DNA of 64,000 nt, from the NCBI GenBank assembly GCA_013416455.1, contig JACCES010000015.1, positions 1 through 64,000 of the forward strand, read 5' to 3'. Both the position numbers and the translations under genes were made by a program. The notes below the pieces were generated by a model. It did not search any database. It saw only the letters and a program-made list of their open reading frames with translations, and was not told where the DNA came from. This stretch comes from Alcaligenaceae bacterium (GTDB taxonomy: Bacteria > Pseudomonadota > Gammaproteobacteria > Burkholderiales > Burkholderiaceae_B). Below, one piece after another: positions 26,531 to 36,611 of the stretch (positions are counted from its first letter, which is position 1; each line of letters starts with the position of its first letter).

Positions 26531-28999
26531 TTGAGCAAACGATCAAAAAGAAGCAATAACGCGGAAATCATCGCCGGCGCGATCGATCTCCCCCCGGATT
26601 TCGACCCTGAAGTCCCCAGTCGCGAAGTCCTCATGCAGCAGCTGCGGTCCTTCGGAAAACCCATGTCCATCGAGGCGCTGGCGCGCGCGGCGGGGGCGGC
26701 GGTACCGCTGTCCACCGGGTTCGAGCGCCGCCTCCGGGCCATGGAACGCGACGGCCAGGTCTACGTCAACCAGCAGGGCAAAGTGCAGGTGAACACCAAG
26801 CTGGAATTCATCGCCGGCAGGGTGCAGGGCCATCGCGATGGCTTCGGCTTTCTGCTGCGCGACGACGGCGGGCCCGACCTCTTCCTGTCTCCCAGGGAAA
26901 TGCTCAAGGTGCTGCACGGCGACCGTGTGCTGGCCAAAATAGACGGCGAATACCGCGGCAAGCTCGAAGGCGCCATCGTCGAGGTGCTGGAACGGCGCAC
27001 AGACAGGCTGGTCGGGCGTTTCCTGCGGGAACGCGGCGCCAGCATCGTCGTTCCCGAAGACCAGCGCATCAAGCACGATATCCTGATTCCCCCCCAGGAA
27101 ATCAACCACGCCGAACACGGCCAGGTCGTGACGGTGCAGATCATTCAGCAGCCCACGCGGCACACCCAGCCCCTGGGGAGAGTGGTCGAAGTTCTGGGCG
27201 AGATCGATGATCCCGGCATGGAAATCGAGATCGCCGTGCGCAAGTTCGGTGTGCCCCACGAATTTTCCGAAGGGGCGCAGGCCCAGGCCGCCAGGCTGCC
27301 GGCGAGCGTGCAGCCGGCCGACATCAGGGGCCGGGTCGATCTTCGCGATGTCCCGTTCGTCACCATCGACGGCGAAGATGCCCGCGATTTCGATGATGCC
27401 GTATTCTGCATGCCGGTCGATCTGGGCACTGAAAAAAGGCGGCGTGCCGGCTGGCGCCTGCTGGTGGCGATCGCCGATGTCAGCCACTACGTACGCCCGG
27501 GCGACGCGCTCGATGGCGATGCCCTCGAACGCGGCACCAGTGTGTATTTTCCCCGGCGCGTCATTCCCATGCTGCCCGAGGCGCTCTCCAATGGCATCTG
27601 CTCCCTGAACCCGGACGTCGACAGGCTGGTGCTGGTCTGTGACATGGTGATCGCGGGCAGCGGGCAGAAGGCGGGCCAGATCACCGCCTACCAGTTCTAC
27701 GACGCCGTGATCCATTCTCATGCGCGCTGCACCTACAACCAGGTGTGGGAAGCGCTGCAGCAGCCCGGCGGCCCGGCCGCATCGTCGCTGGCGGCGGTGC
27801 TGCCCGGCATCCGCGATCTGTACGAACTGTATCAGCTGTTCGCGGCGGCCCGGGTGAAGCGGGGCGCCATCGATTTCGACACGGTCGAGACCCGCATCGT
27901 GTGCACGCCGCTCGGGCGCATCGAGCGCATCGAGGCCCATACGCGCAACGACGCGCACAAACTGATCGAAGAATGTATGCTGGCGGCCAATACCTGCGCC
28001 GCCGAATTCATGACGCGCAACAAGCGCCACGGCCTGTATCGCGTGCACGAAGGGCCGACGCCCGAAAAGCTCAAGACCCTGCGCGACTATCTGGCCACCG
28101 TCGGGCTGACATTGCAAGGCGGGGACGACCCCGGCACCGATGATTATGCGCGCCTGGTCCAGCAGGCCCGTGGCCGGCCCGACTACGAAATCATCCAGAC
28201 CATGTGCCTGCGCTCCCTGCAGCAGGCCATCTACAGCCCCGAACAGGTGGGGCACTTCGGGCTTTCATACGAGCACTACGCGCATTTCACCTCGCCCATC
28301 CGGCGCTACCCCGATCTGCTCACCCATCGCGTCATCAAGGGCACGCTGGCGGGCAGGCGCTATGTGCCCAAGGTGGACGACGTCGCCAACTCCATGGTGC
28401 TGCCGCGCGACGAAAAGGAACAGGCCACCTGGGAAAAGCTCGGGCTGGTGCTGTCGGCCGCCGAAAGGCGCGCCGACGATGCCTCCCGCGATGTCGAGGC
28501 TTGGCTGAAGTGCTGGTTCATCAAGGAACACGTCGGCGAGATCTTCAGCGGCCGGGTGACGGGCGTGGCCCCCTTCGGTCTGTTCATCACACTGGAAACC
28601 CTGTTCGTCGAAGGCATGGTCCATGTGTCCGAACTGGGTTCCGACTACTTCCAGTACAACGAGGCTTCGCACGAACTGCGCGGCGAGCGCACCGGCATGC
28701 GCTATCGGCTCACCGACGCGGTCCAGGTCCAGGTGGCGCGGGTCGACCTCGAAGCGCGCCGCATCGAATTCCGCCTGGTGAAGGGCACCAGCTTCAAGGC
28801 ATTGACGGCGCCCGAAAAATCCGACGCGCCGCGCCGTACGAAAAAGGCCGCGCCCGCCAAGCCGGAAGCGCTCAAGGGCACCACGGCCAGCCAGCGCAGG
28901 GCCGAGGCCAAGCGTGTGGCCCGCAAGAGCACTGCGGGAACCGAGCGCAAGAAAGGCGTTTTGCTGGGTGACGGCAAGAAGGGGGGCGCGCGGAGTTAA
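26531..28999 (+). CDS. rnr: Ribonuclease R (3'-5' exoribonuclease)
   Basis: 822 residues if started at TTG 26531, which has an AACGGA-like site nine bases upstream; the frame is open further up but runs antisense through a tRNA-Leu gene, which cannot be coding. Domains: N-terminal winged helix ([18 protein letters not shown]), cold-shock OB folds ([19 protein letters not shown]), the RNB catalytic domain ([16 protein letters not shown], with the metal-binding Asp cluster), an S1 domain ([20 protein letters not shown]) and a Lys-rich tail. It degrades structured RNA and works in RNA quality control. It lies next to rlmB as in many beta-proteobacteria. Confidence 0.95.
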   Translation: MSKRSKRSNNAEIIAGAIDLPPDFDPEVPSREVLMQQLRSFGKPMSIEALARAAGAAVPLSTGFERRLRAMERDGQVYVNQQGKVQVNTKLEFIAGRVQGHRDGFGFLLRDDGGPDLFLSPREMLKVLHGDRVLAKIDGEYRGKLEGAIVEVLERRTDRLVGRFLRERGASIVVPEDQRIKHDILIPPQEINHAEHGQVVTVQIIQQPTRHTQPLGRVVEVLGEIDDPGMEIEIAVRKFGVPHEFSEGAQAQAARLPASVQPADIRGRVDLRDVPFVTIDGEDARDFDDAVFCMPVDLGTEKRRRAGWRLLVAIADVSHYVRPGDALDGDALERGTSVYFPRRVIPMLPEALSNGICSLNPDVDRLVLVCDMVIAGSGQKAGQITAYQFYDAVIHSHARCTYNQVWEALQQPGGPAASSLAAVLPGIRDLYELYQLFAAARVKRGAIDFDTVETRIVCTPLGRIERIEAHTRNDAHKLIEECMLAANTCAAEFMTRNKRHGLYRVHEGPTPEKLKTLRDYLATVGLTLQGGDDPGTDDYARLVQQARGRPDYEIIQTMCLRSLQQAIYSPEQVGHFGLSYEHYAHFTSPIRRYPDLLTHRVIKGTLAGRRYVPKVDDVANSMVLPRDEKEQATWEKLGLVLSAAERRADDASRDVEAWLKCWFIKEHVGEIFSGRVTGVAPFGLFITLETLFVEGMVHVSELGSDYFQYNEASHELRGERTGMRYRLTDAVQVQVARVDLEARRIEFRLVKGTSFKALTAPEKSDAPRRTKKAAPAKPEALKGTTASQRRAEAKRVARKSTAGTERKKGVLLGDGKKGGARS

Positions 29000-29031
29000 A
29001 ATGCCGCCCACGCCCGTCACTCTTCGAGGAA

Positions 29032-29784
29032 ATGATGTCATCACAGGTATTGGCCGGTTTTCATGCCGTCACCGCGCGTTTGCGTCATGCGCCGGCCACC
29101 ATCAAGGAATTCTATTTCGATGAGTCGCGGCGCGACAAGCGCATGCAGGCCCTGCTGGAGCAGGCCGCCGCCGCCGGGCTGAAGTGCCGGGGCGTGCCCG
29201 GTTCGCGCCTCGACGGCATGGCCGGCGGCATGCGGCATCAGGGCGTGGTGGCCATGGCCGAGGCCAATGTGCTGGCCGTCGATGTCGATGAAGTGCTCGA
29301 CGGCCTGGAAGACCGCGGGCAGCCGGCCTTGCTTCTGGTGCTCGATGGCGTGACCGACCCCCACAATCTGGGCGCCTGTCTGCGTACCGCGGATGCCGCC
29401 GGGGTGCATGCCGTCATCGCGCCGCGCGACCGCGCCGTCGGCCTGAACGCCACGGTGCGCCGCGTTGCCTGCGGCGCGGCGGAAACCGTGCCCTACATCA
29501 TGGTCACCAATCTGGCGCGCAGTATGCGCGCCCTGAAGGATCGCGATGTCTGGCTGGTCGGCACCGATGACCAGGCGGCCTCCAGCGTGCATCAGGTCGA
29601 TGCGCGGCGCAGCATGGCCTGGGTCATGGGGGCCGAAGGCGAGGGCATGCGCCGGCTCACCCGCGAAACCTGCGACGAGCTCGTGAACATCCCCATGCTG
29701 GGTTCGGTCGAAAGCCTGAACGTCAGCGTCGCCAGCGCGGTATGCCTGTACGAAAGCGTGAGGCAGAGGCTGCTGTCAGGCTGA
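29032..29784 (+). CDS. rlmB: 23S rRNA (guanosine-2'-O-)-methyltransferase RlmB (SpoU family)
   Basis: 250 residues. An N-terminal L30e-like substrate-binding domain ([17 protein letters not shown]) precedes a SPOUT knot domain with the three SpoU motifs: [39 protein letters not shown] and [23 protein letters not shown]. It methylates the 2'-O of G2251 in 23S rRNA. The start is ATG 29032 (or 29035) behind CGAGGA, 32 bp after rnr, so the two RNA-handling genes likely form an operon. Confidence 0.95.
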   Translation: MMSSQVLAGFHAVTARLRHAPATIKEFYFDESRRDKRMQALLEQAAAAGLKCRGVPGSRLDGMAGGMRHQGVVAMAEANVLAVDVDEVLDGLEDRGQPALLLVLDGVTDPHNLGACLRTADAAGVHAVIAPRDRAVGLNATVRRVACGAAETVPYIMVTNLARSMRALKDRDVWLVGTDDQAASSVHQVDARRSMAWVMGAEGEGMRRLTRETCDELVNIPMLGSVESLNVSVASAVCLYESVRQRLLSG

Positions 29785-29890
29785 CCGGGCGCCGGGCCCG
29801 GGCCGCGTTTTCCGCGAACAGCGGCATCGGGCACCCAGCCCTTGAAGCTCCCGCCTTCCGCAAATCACGACCTTTATTTTGATATCCATC

Positions 29891-31120
29891 ATGTCTACGA
29901 ACGGTTTCACCACCACCATCCTTCATTCCGACCGGCGCCTGGGCACAGAGTGCGGCGCAGTGCACAAACCCGTGCACCCGTCGGCCCAGTACGCCTTCCC
30001 GCAGGCCGAGGAACTGGTCGCCGTGTTCCAGGGCAAGTCCGGCTTCTCGTATGCCCGCCAGGGTACCCCCACGACAGCGGCCCTGGAGGCCAAGATCACG
30101 CACATGGAGGCCGGCCTGAACACGGTCAGCTTCGCCACGGGCATGGGGGCCCTGGCCGCGGTGTTCCTGACGCTTCTGAAGCAGGGCGACCACCTTATCA
30201 GCAGCCAGTACATCTTCGGGAATACCAACAGCCTGTTCGGTACCCTGCAGAACCTGGGGGTGACGATCACGCTGGTCGATGCCACCGATCTGGAACAGGT
30301 CAGGGCGGCGCGGCGTCCGGAAACCCGCATGGTGTTCGTGGAAAGCCTGGCAAACCCCGGCACCTACGTGGCCGACCTGGCGGGGATCGGCGAATGGTGC
30401 GCCAGCGAAAAGCTGCTGTATGTGCTGGACAATACCTTGTCCACGCCCTGGCTGTGCACGGGCGGGTCGGTGGGCGCCTCGCTGGTGGTGAATTCGCTCT
30501 CAAAGCATATCGGCGGCCACGCCAACGCCCTGGGCGGCGCGGTGACGGATACCGGCCTGTTCGACTGGTCGGCCTATCCGAACATTGCCGACGTCTACCG
30601 CAGCGGCAATCCCGCCGGCTGGGGCCTTACCCAGATCAAGAAGAAAGGCTTGCGCGACATGGGCGGCACCTTGTCTTCCGATGCCGCGCATCGCATCGCC
30701 GCCGGCGCTGAAACACTGGCGCTGCGCATGGCGAAGGCCTGCGACAATGCCCTGGCGCTGGCGCAGTCCATGTCGCGGCATCCCCGTGTGGCGCGTGTCA
30801 GCTATCCCGGCCTGGACAGCCACCCGCAGCATGAGCGGGCAACGCAATTGTTCGGCGGGCGCTATGGTGCGCTGATGGCGGTGGAACTGGACGATACCGT
30901 CGATCTCTTCGGTTTCCTGAACCGCTTGCAGGTCTTTGTGCTGGCCACCCATCTGGGCGACAATCGGACGCTGGTTCTGCCGGTGGCACATACCATCTAT
31001 CATGAAATGGGGCCCGTGCTGCGGGCGCAAATGGGTATTGCTGAAAATCAACTGCGGATTTCGGTGGGTATTGAAGATATCGACGATCTGATCCAGGATT
31101 TCGATCAGGCGCTGGGCTGA
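29891..31120 (+). CDS. Cys/Met metabolism PLP enzyme (cystathionine gamma-synthase / O-acylhomoserine sulfhydrylase family)
   Basis: 409 residues of fold-type I. Visible are the opening FTTTILHSDRRLG, the active-site loop FSYARQGTPTTAALEAKI, FATGMGALAAVFLTLL, the Asp-bearing YVLDNTLSTPWLC, the Schiff-base lysine in NSLSKHIGGHANALGG and the C-terminal RISVGIEDIDDLIQD. Members make or break C-S bonds on homoserine esters or cystathionine in methionine and cysteine metabolism. Sequence alone does not separate synthase from sulfhydrylase or gamma-lyase. ATG 29891 was chosen over 29879. No other sulfur genes lie beside it. Confidence 0.85.
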   Translation: MSTNGFTTTILHSDRRLGTECGAVHKPVHPSAQYAFPQAEELVAVFQGKSGFSYARQGTPTTAALEAKITHMEAGLNTVSFATGMGALAAVFLTLLKQGDHLISSQYIFGNTNSLFGTLQNLGVTITLVDATDLEQVRAARRPETRMVFVESLANPGTYVADLAGIGEWCASEKLLYVLDNTLSTPWLCTGGSVGASLVVNSLSKHIGGHANALGGAVTDTGLFDWSAYPNIADVYRSGNPAGWGLTQIKKKGLRDMGGTLSSDAAHRIAAGAETLALRMAKACDNALALAQSMSRHPRVARVSYPGLDSHPQHERATQLFGGRYGALMAVELDDTVDLFGFLNRLQVFVLATHLGDNRTLVLPVAHTIYHEMGPVLRAQMGIAENQLRISVGIEDIDDLIQDFDQALG

Positions 31121-31381
31121 TCCAGCGCTGACGCGGCGCCGGCCGCTTTTCCGGGCCGCCGGTTTTCCTTGCCGCGTGGCTGAATTCAGACTCGACACCA
31201 ATATTGATGCGGGTTTCGGGAGTTTCCTGCTTGACAGTGCCCGGTGATCGAAGGCTTAATACGCGGTAGCCGTCTGGCATACCGGCTGCTCGGCATGGAT
31301 TATGGATAGAGCGCCGACGTCTTTTTCCAAGTCTTCCCTTCGGGGCGGCTTGATGAAAATAATTTTTAGGGGTGATCCTTA

Positions 31382-31654
31382 ATGAACAAAACAGAGCTCA
31401 TCGAACACATTTCCACGAAGGCTGATCTCTCCAAGGCCGACGCCGGCCGCGCACTGGAAGCCTTCATTGGCGCGGTGACGACCACCCTCAAGAAGAAGGG
31501 CAGCGTCACCCTCGTTGGGTTCGGTACTTTTTCGGTTTCAGAACGCGCCGCGCGTACCGGCCGCAATCCCCGCACCGGCGAAGCCATCAAGATCAAGAAG
31601 GCCCACGTTCCGAAGTTCCGTCCTGGCAAAGCGCTCAAGGACTCGGTCAACTGA
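31382..31654 (+). CDS. hupB: HU-family DNA-binding protein
   Basis: 90 residues, the exact HU length: [20 protein letters not shown] helix pair, the dimer core [13 protein letters not shown] and the DNA-binding arm [20 protein letters not shown] followed by [12 protein letters not shown]. It is a histone-like nucleoid protein that bends DNA. The 261-bp region before it (31121-31381) holds no gene; only the HU promoter is expected there. A tRNA-Val gene follows. Confidence 0.95.
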   Translation: MNKTELIEHISTKADLSKADAGRALEAFIGAVTTTLKKKGSVTLVGFGTFSVSERAARTGRNPRTGEAIKIKKAHVPKFRPGKALKDSVN

Positions 31655-31741
31655 GGCTTTGCGTTGCTTGCGCAGTCATTTGGCGCACGCTATAATTCTT
31701 TTTTGCTTATAGCACGCCAGACTTGTCGTGGTACCCCAAAG

Positions 31742-31817
31742 GGGTGCTTAGCTCAGCTGGTAGAGCGGCGCCCTTACAAGGCGTAGGTCGGCGGTTCGAA
31801 CCCGTCAGCACCCACCA
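31742..31817 (+). tRNA. tRNA-Val (anticodon TAC)
   Basis: 76 bases starting GGGTGCTTAGCTCAGCTGG. The acceptor stem GGGTGCT/AGCACCC is perfect, the anticodon loop is CTTACAA (anticodon TAC), the T arm has GGTTCGAACCC-type pairing, and the 3' ACCA is encoded. Confidence 0.97.
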
Positions 31818-31836
31818 CAAGATCTGCAGCGAAATC

Positions 31837-31867
31837 AGCCACTTAGGGTAATCCGGGTGGCTTTTTT
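31837..31867 (+). terminator. Terminator after tRNA-Val
   Basis: AGCCAC at 31837 pairs with GTGGCT at 31857, followed by TTTTTT. It stops tRNA transcription before the convergent liv operon. Confidence 0.75.
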
Positions 31868-31896
31868 CATGTCTGTTCATGGGCGGCGCGGGCCGC

Positions 31897-32625
31897 CTAC
31901 AGCCCCAGATAGGCCTTGCGTATGAGCGGATGGCCTTCGAGTTCGGCGGACGGCCCGTCGAGCACCAGTTTGCCGTTTTCCAGCACGTAGCAGCGGTGGC
32001 TGACTTTCAGCACCTGCTTGATGTTCTGTTCGACCAGCAGCACCGGCAGCCCGGCTTCGGCCACGCGGCGGATCGCTTTCATGACCTCTTTCACGTACAG
32101 CGGCGACAGCCCGAGGCTGGGTTCGTCCATGATCAGCATGGCGGGGTCCAGCATGATGGCGCGGCCGATGGCGACCATCTGCTGCTGGCCGCCGGACAGC
32201 GCGCCCGCCATCATGCGCGAGAGCGGCTTGAGGTCGGGAAACAGGGAATAGACTTTTTCGAGCCGCGCCTGCCGCCCGGCGCGCAGGCGCGGCAGGTAGG
32301 AACCGACCAGCAGGTTTTCCTCGACGTTCATATTGGGAAACAGCTGCCTGCCCATGGGAACGTGTGCCAGCCCGAGTTCCGCAAGCTGGTACGGAGCCAG
32401 GCCCCGGACGATGTTGCCGTTGAAGCGGATGGTGCCGGACCAGGGCTGGATCATGCCCGAGATGGCGCGCAGGATGGTCGATTTGCCGCTGCCGTTGCCG
32501 CCGACCAGGCCGACGAGCTCGTGGCGCGCGACATGAAGGCTGACGCCGTGCACGACCTTCAGCGTTCCATAGCCCAGGTCGACGTTCTCGACTTCAAGGA
32601 CGTTGTCGTCATGTTTCATTTCCAT
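31897..32625 (-). CDS. livF: Branched-chain amino acid/amide ABC transporter ATPase LivF
   Basis: 242 residues with Walker A GGNGSGKST, Q-loop context VPMGRQLFPNMNVEENL, signature LSGGQQQ and Walker B MLIMDEPSLGLSP, then the LivF-typical ending HPLIRKAYLGL. It is one of two ATPases of a HAAT-family importer. It is the last gene of the reverse-strand livKHMGF unit and shares one base with livG. Confidence 0.95.
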   Translation of the reverse strand: MEMKHDDNVLEVENVDLGYGTLKVVHGVSLHVARHELVGLVGGNGSGKSTILRAISGMIQPWSGTIRFNGNIVRGLAPYQLAELGLAHVPMGRQLFPNMNVEENLLVGSYLPRLRAGRQARLEKVYSLFPDLKPLSRMMAGALSGGQQQMVAIGRAIMLDPAMLIMDEPSLGLSPLYVKEVMKAIRRVAEAGLPVLLVEQNIKQVLKVSHRCYVLENGKLVLDGPSAELEGHPLIRKAYLGL

Positions 32626-33341
32626 CAGTCCGTGCCCAGGTAAGCTTCGATGACGCGTTCGTCGCTGATGACATCGCGCGGCGTGCCGGCGGCGATCTGG
32701 TTGCCGCTGGCCAGGACGATGACGTGATCCGCGAGTTCGATGATGGCTTCCATGATGTGCTCGACCATCAGGATGGAGGCGCCCTGCATCACCAGGCCGC
32801 GGACCAGGCCGATCATTTCCCGCAATGCCGGTGGATTCAGCCCGGCCATGATTTCATCCAGGAAGATGATGCGCGGCTGGAGCGCCAGCGCCTTGGCGAG
32901 TTCGAGGCGGCGCAGGCGCGCCAGGTTGAGGTCGGAGGCGGGCTGGTCTGCGCGGTCGGACAGCCCGACCTTTTCGAGCGCCGCGCGCGCGACCGCTTCG
33001 GCGTCGGGCCGTTTCCGGGCGCGCAGGAAGCCGGGGATGAGCACGTTTTCAAGGACGGTCAGTTCGCCGAAGGGGCGCTCGGTCTGGAAGGTGCGCCCGA
33101 GGCCCAGCCGGGTGCGCTCGTAGGCGGGCAGCCGCGTGATGTCGCGGCCCAGGAAATGGACGCTGCCGGCGGCGATGGGAGCAAACCCGGTGATGGCATT
33201 GAACAGGGTGGACTTGCCCGCGCCGTTGGGGCCGATCAGGCCGAGGATCTGGCCGCCGCGGAGTTCGAGCGACACCTGGTTGACGGCGACCACGCCGCCG
33301 AAGCGCACCGTGACTCCGTCAGCCTTGAGTACGGTCTGCAT
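32625..33341 (-). CDS. livG: Branched-chain amino acid/amide ABC transporter ATPase LivG
   Basis: 238 residues. Walker A is GPNGAGKST, followed by the LivG-type [19 protein letters not shown] and [21 protein letters not shown]. The signature region [16 protein letters not shown] deviates from the usual LSYGQQR: it lacks the canonical SGGQ, which is odd but tolerated in some LivG proteins. Walker B is [14 protein letters not shown]. It overlaps livM by 23 bp, so translation is coupled. Confidence 0.93.
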   Translation of the reverse strand: MQTVLKADGVTVRFGGVVAVNQVSLELRGGQILGLIGPNGAGKSTLFNAITGFAPIAAGSVHFLGRDITRLPAYERTRLGLGRTFQTERPFGELTVLENVLIPGFLRARKRPDAEAVARAALEKVGLSDRADQPASDLNLARLRRLELAKALALQPRIIFLDEIMAGLNPPALREMIGLVRGLVMQGASILMVEHIMEAIIELADHVIVLASGNQIAAGTPRDVISDERVIEAYLGTD

Positions 33342-34272
33342 ATTTTCTCCGGATCAGATTGCGGGATATTTCGCCGACGATGCCGCGCGGAAAGAACAGG
33401 ACGACGGTAAGGATGAGCAGGCCGTAGATCAGCATGTTCGCCTGCGCGAAGGTGGTGCGGAAGATTTCGCCGAAAGTCACCAGCACCACGGCGCCGGCGG
33501 CCGGCCCCCAGAGGGTGCCGCGCCCGCCGATGATGGCGGTCAGCGCGATCTGGATGGATACCAGCAGGTTGAAGATGACATGCGGTTCGATGAAGGAAAG
33601 GAAGATGGCATAGATGCCGCCGCCCAGCGCCGTCAGGGCGCCGGAAATGGCGAAGGCCTTGAGCTTGACGGCGGTGGGATCGATGCCCGCCGCCATGGCG
33701 CCGTCTTCGTCTTCGCGGACGGCGCGCAGCTGGTATCCCAGCCGCCGCCGCGACAGCGCGAACACCGTCAGCAGGCAGATGAACGCAAAGGCCAGAGCCA
33801 TGTAGTACTGGGTGATCTTGTCGAAAAGGTCGATGCCGAAGGGAGTGGGCAGTTCCATGATGAAGACGCCTGTCGCGCCGCCGGTGAGCCATCTTTCATT
33901 GATGGCGACCAGGCGGAAGATCTCGGCAATGGCGATGGTCGACAGTGCGAAGTAGGGCCCCCGCAAACCGAAAGTGAGACGCCCCCACAGCCAGGCCACG
34001 ATGGCCGCGCAAAGCAGGGCGGCCAGCATGCTCCACCAGGGCGCGAGGCCGAAGCTGGCCGAACCCACCGAGACGAAGTACGCGCCCAGGCCGACGAAAC
34101 TGGCATGGCCCAGGCTGATCTGGCCGGCCCAGCCGCCGACGAGATCCCAGGCGGTGGCCCAGCCGACGAACAGCAGGATGGTGACGCCGACCGTGATGTA
34201 TGAAGGGAAGATCGCGGGATAGCAGGCGGCCAGGAGGACGGCGGCGGCCAGCAGCAGATAGTTCTTTTTCAT
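33319..34272 (-). CDS. livM: Branched-chain amino acid/amide ABC transporter permease LivM
   Basis: 317 residues with eight to nine membrane helices and the LivM hallmarks [64 protein letters not shown] and [15 protein letters not shown]. It is an inner membrane channel subunit pairing with LivH. Its start overlaps the livH stop (ATGA). Confidence 0.95.
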   Translation of the reverse strand: MKKNYLLLAAAVLLAACYPAIFPSYITVGVTILLFVGWATAWDLVGGWAGQISLGHASFVGLGAYFVSVGSASFGLAPWWSMLAALLCAAIVAWLWGRLTFGLRGPYFALSTIAIAEIFRLVAINERWLTGGATGVFIMELPTPFGIDLFDKITQYYMALAFAFICLLTVFALSRRRLGYQLRAVREDEDGAMAAGIDPTAVKLKAFAISGALTALGGGIYAIFLSFIEPHVIFNLLVSIQIALTAIIGGRGTLWGPAAGAVVLVTFGEIFRTTFAQANMLIYGLLILTVVLFFPRGIVGEISRNLIRRKYADRTQG

Positions 34273-35150
34273 ACGCGCTTGATGGTCCGGCCGAACAGCC
34301 CTTCGGGCTTCATGAGCAAGATGGCAAGGAATACCACGAGGCCGTAGGCATCGCGGTATTCAGAGGCGATATAGGCCGTACCCAGGATTTCGACCACCCC
34401 CAGAACGATGCCGCCGGCGATCGCCGCGCCCACGTTGCCCAGCCCGCCGAGCACCGTCACGACGAAAGCCTTGAGCGTGAAGAGCGCGCCGGTGGTGACC
34501 GGACTGGCGAACAGCAGGGGGATGAGGGTGATGCCCGCGGTGATGGCCAGCATCATGCCCAGCCCGAAGACGATGGCCTGGATGCGCCGCGAGTTGATGC
34601 CCGAGAGCTCGGCGCCCAGGCGGTTTTCCGCGGTGGCGCGGATGGCCCTGCCGATTTCCGTCCGGTTGAGGATGAAGTAGAGCAGGGCGGTGACGCATAC
34701 CGTCGCCACGCCGGCCAGCAGCAGGATCACGGAAATGTTGACGCCGCCGACAGAAAGGACGTCCGACGCATAGCCCACCCGCACGGACCGGGGCTCGCCG
34801 CCGAAATTCAGCAGCAGCAGATTGGCGATGATGAGCGATAGCCCCAGCGTGGCGAGCATGGTGGTTTCGGGCGGCGCGTCGATCACGCGGTTGAGGATCA
34901 GCCGCTGGATGAGCATGCCGAGCAGAAAGCCCGAAGGCATGGCGACGATCAGGCTCAGGTAGGGATCCCAGCCGAGCAGGCCGTTCATGACCACGGCGAT
35001 ATACATGCCGATGACGACGAAATCGCCGTGCGCGAAATTGATGACGCGCATGACGCCGAAGACCAGGCTCAGGCCGATGCCGATCAGCGCATATACCGTG
35101 CCGATCAGGATTCCGTTGGAGAGGTTCTGGAGGAGGGAGACGAAATCCAC
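34269..35150 (-). CDS. livH: Branched-chain amino acid/amide ABC transporter permease LivH
   Basis: 293 residues, very hydrophobic. Typical LivH signatures are GTVYALIGIGLSLVFGVMRVINFAHGDFV, the [22 protein letters not shown] coupling loop and FVVTVLGGLGNVGAAIAGGIVLG. It lies 102 bp after the binding-protein gene, behind a terminator-like hairpin that would lower permease levels relative to the receptor. Confidence 0.95.
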   Translation of the reverse strand: MDFVSLLQNLSNGILIGTVYALIGIGLSLVFGVMRVINFAHGDFVVIGMYIAVVMNGLLGWDPYLSLIVAMPSGFLLGMLIQRLILNRVIDAPPETTMLATLGLSLIIANLLLLNFGGEPRSVRVGYASDVLSVGGVNISVILLLAGVATVCVTALLYFILNRTEIGRAIRATAENRLGAELSGINSRRIQAIVFGLGMMLAITAGITLIPLLFASPVTTGALFTLKAFVVTVLGGLGNVGAAIAGGIVLGVVEILGTAYIASEYRDAYGLVVFLAILLMKPEGLFGRTIKRV

Positions 35151-35210
35151 GTGCTGTTTCCTTCTGATGGGGCCGGCCGGTGCCGCGCCGCGCGCCGCCG
35201 GCCGGACGAA

Positions 35211-35235
35211 AAAGGCCCGAACGATTCGGGCCTTT
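35211..35235 (-). terminator. Intra-operon hairpin between the binding-protein gene and livH
   Basis: AAAGGCCCGAA-CGA-TTCGGGCCTTT is a perfect 11-bp stem. Read on the minus strand it runs into TTTTT. It is probably a partial terminator and 3' stabiliser that keeps receptor mRNA in excess. Confidence 0.8.
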
Positions 35236-35252
35236 CCTTTCAGCCGCCGCGC

Positions 35253-36455
35253 TTATCGTTCCGACCAGGGCGGCGTGGGAAACTCGACCTTCTTTGCGGC
35301 CAGTTCAGTGGGATAGACCGTGACGTGCTCGCCGTTCTGGATCTGCACCATCACGCTCTTGATGGGATTCTGCCCCTTGAAACCATCATAGTCCTTGAAT
35401 TCGACGTGCGTGACGGGCGTATCCAGGTTGGTTTCCGCCAGGGCCTTGCGCACCGATTCGCGGTCTTTGGGATCGGATGCGCGCTTCAGGGCGTCGGCGG
35501 CGACCCTCAGGGCGAGATAGCCTTCGGCTTCGTAGAAGGACGGTTCACCGCCGGCCTTGGCCTTCAGCCGGTTGTAGAGGTCTTCCACGCCATCGAGCTT
35601 GACGTCTTTGCTCCAGCTGACGACGGATACGATTTGTTCGGCCAGCGGCCCGACCTGTTCGATAAAGCTGGGCAGCGACGAGGAAGTATCGATGGCGATG
35701 GCCTTGACGTTCAGGCCGACTTCCTTGAGCTGGCGCGTGATGGCCACGCCATCGTCGGCGTAGGAGCAGATGAACAGGATGTCGGGCTGCGCCTGGCGGA
35801 AACGGTTGAGCACGGGCCGGAAGTCGGTCGTGCCCTGGTCGTAGGCCTGGCTGTCGACGATTTCGTAATTCTTGGCTTTGGCATGGGCGGCGCCGACTTC
35901 GGCAAGCGAGGTGGGCCAGGCGCCATTGCCGTGCAGCACCGCGATCTTCTTCAGGCTGCCGTCGAGCGTGCGCAGATAGTCGAAGTATTCGATGTAGGTT
36001 CTGGCGACGATGGTGGAGTTGTGCTTGGCCCGGAACACCCAGTCGGAACCCGGCTTGGTGATGCTGTCGTCGGCGCTGCCAAGGACGATGAGCGGGATTT
36101 TTTCGCGCGTCATGAGGCGGGCCATGGGCCCCGTGATGGACGAGGCATAGGAGCCCAGTACCACCGGAACGCCGCGGTTCTTCATGGATTCGACGGCGGC
36201 CAGGGCGCTCTGGGCTTCGGAGCGGTCGTCCTGCATGACCAGTTCGAGCTGCTGCCCGTTGATGCCGCCGTTCTTGTTGATTTCTTCGAGGGCGACCTGC
36301 ATGCCGGTTTCATAGCGCTTGCCGAATGCCGAGAAAACGCCTGAAAGACTGTTGATCACGCCAACCTGGACCTGCGCGGCCGCGGGCATCGCCGCCAGCA
36401 CGAAGGTCGCACCGAGGGCCAGCAACGAGCCCTTTAGAAGCCTGTTCCGTTTCAC
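35253..36455 (-). CDS. livK: Periplasmic amino acid/amide-binding protein (LivJ/LivK family)
   Basis: 400 residues from GTG 36455, which follows CAGGAGACAAAC. A signal peptide ends at MPAAAQ. The mature protein has the type I binding fold: VGVINSLSGVFSAFGKRYETGMQVALEEIN, VPVVLGSYASSITGPMARL and KIAVLHGNGAWPTSLAEVG. Receptors of this group bind Leu-type amino acids but also amides, urea or aromatic acids. The divergent amidase suggests an amide or amino acid derivative as ligand. Longer in-frame starts up to 36512 have no ribosome site. Confidence 0.92.
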   Translation of the reverse strand: MKRNRLLKGSLLALGATFVLAAMPAAAQVQVGVINSLSGVFSAFGKRYETGMQVALEEINKNGGINGQQLELVMQDDRSEAQSALAAVESMKNRGVPVVLGSYASSITGPMARLMTREKIPLIVLGSADDSITKPGSDWVFRAKHNSTIVARTYIEYFDYLRTLDGSLKKIAVLHGNGAWPTSLAEVGAAHAKAKNYEIVDSQAYDQGTTDFRPVLNRFRQAQPDILFICSYADDGVAITRQLKEVGLNVKAIAIDTSSSLPSFIEQVGPLAEQIVSVVSWSKDVKLDGVEDLYNRLKAKAGGEPSFYEAEGYLALRVAADALKRASDPKDRESVRKALAETNLDTPVTHVEFKDYDGFKGQNPIKSVMVQIQNGEHVTVYPTELAAKKVEFPTPPWSER

Positions 36456-36611
36456 GTTTGTCTCCTGTATGCTTGGATGCGCATTGCTGCGGCATTGCCC
36501 TATGATGGGCAAATCAAAAATTACATGGGTCCGTCGGGTGTGTCAATTTGAAACGGCTAGGGGAAAACCCCTCGCACCCGGTGGTTGGTGGGTTGGCTTC
36601 CTTGGATTGAT

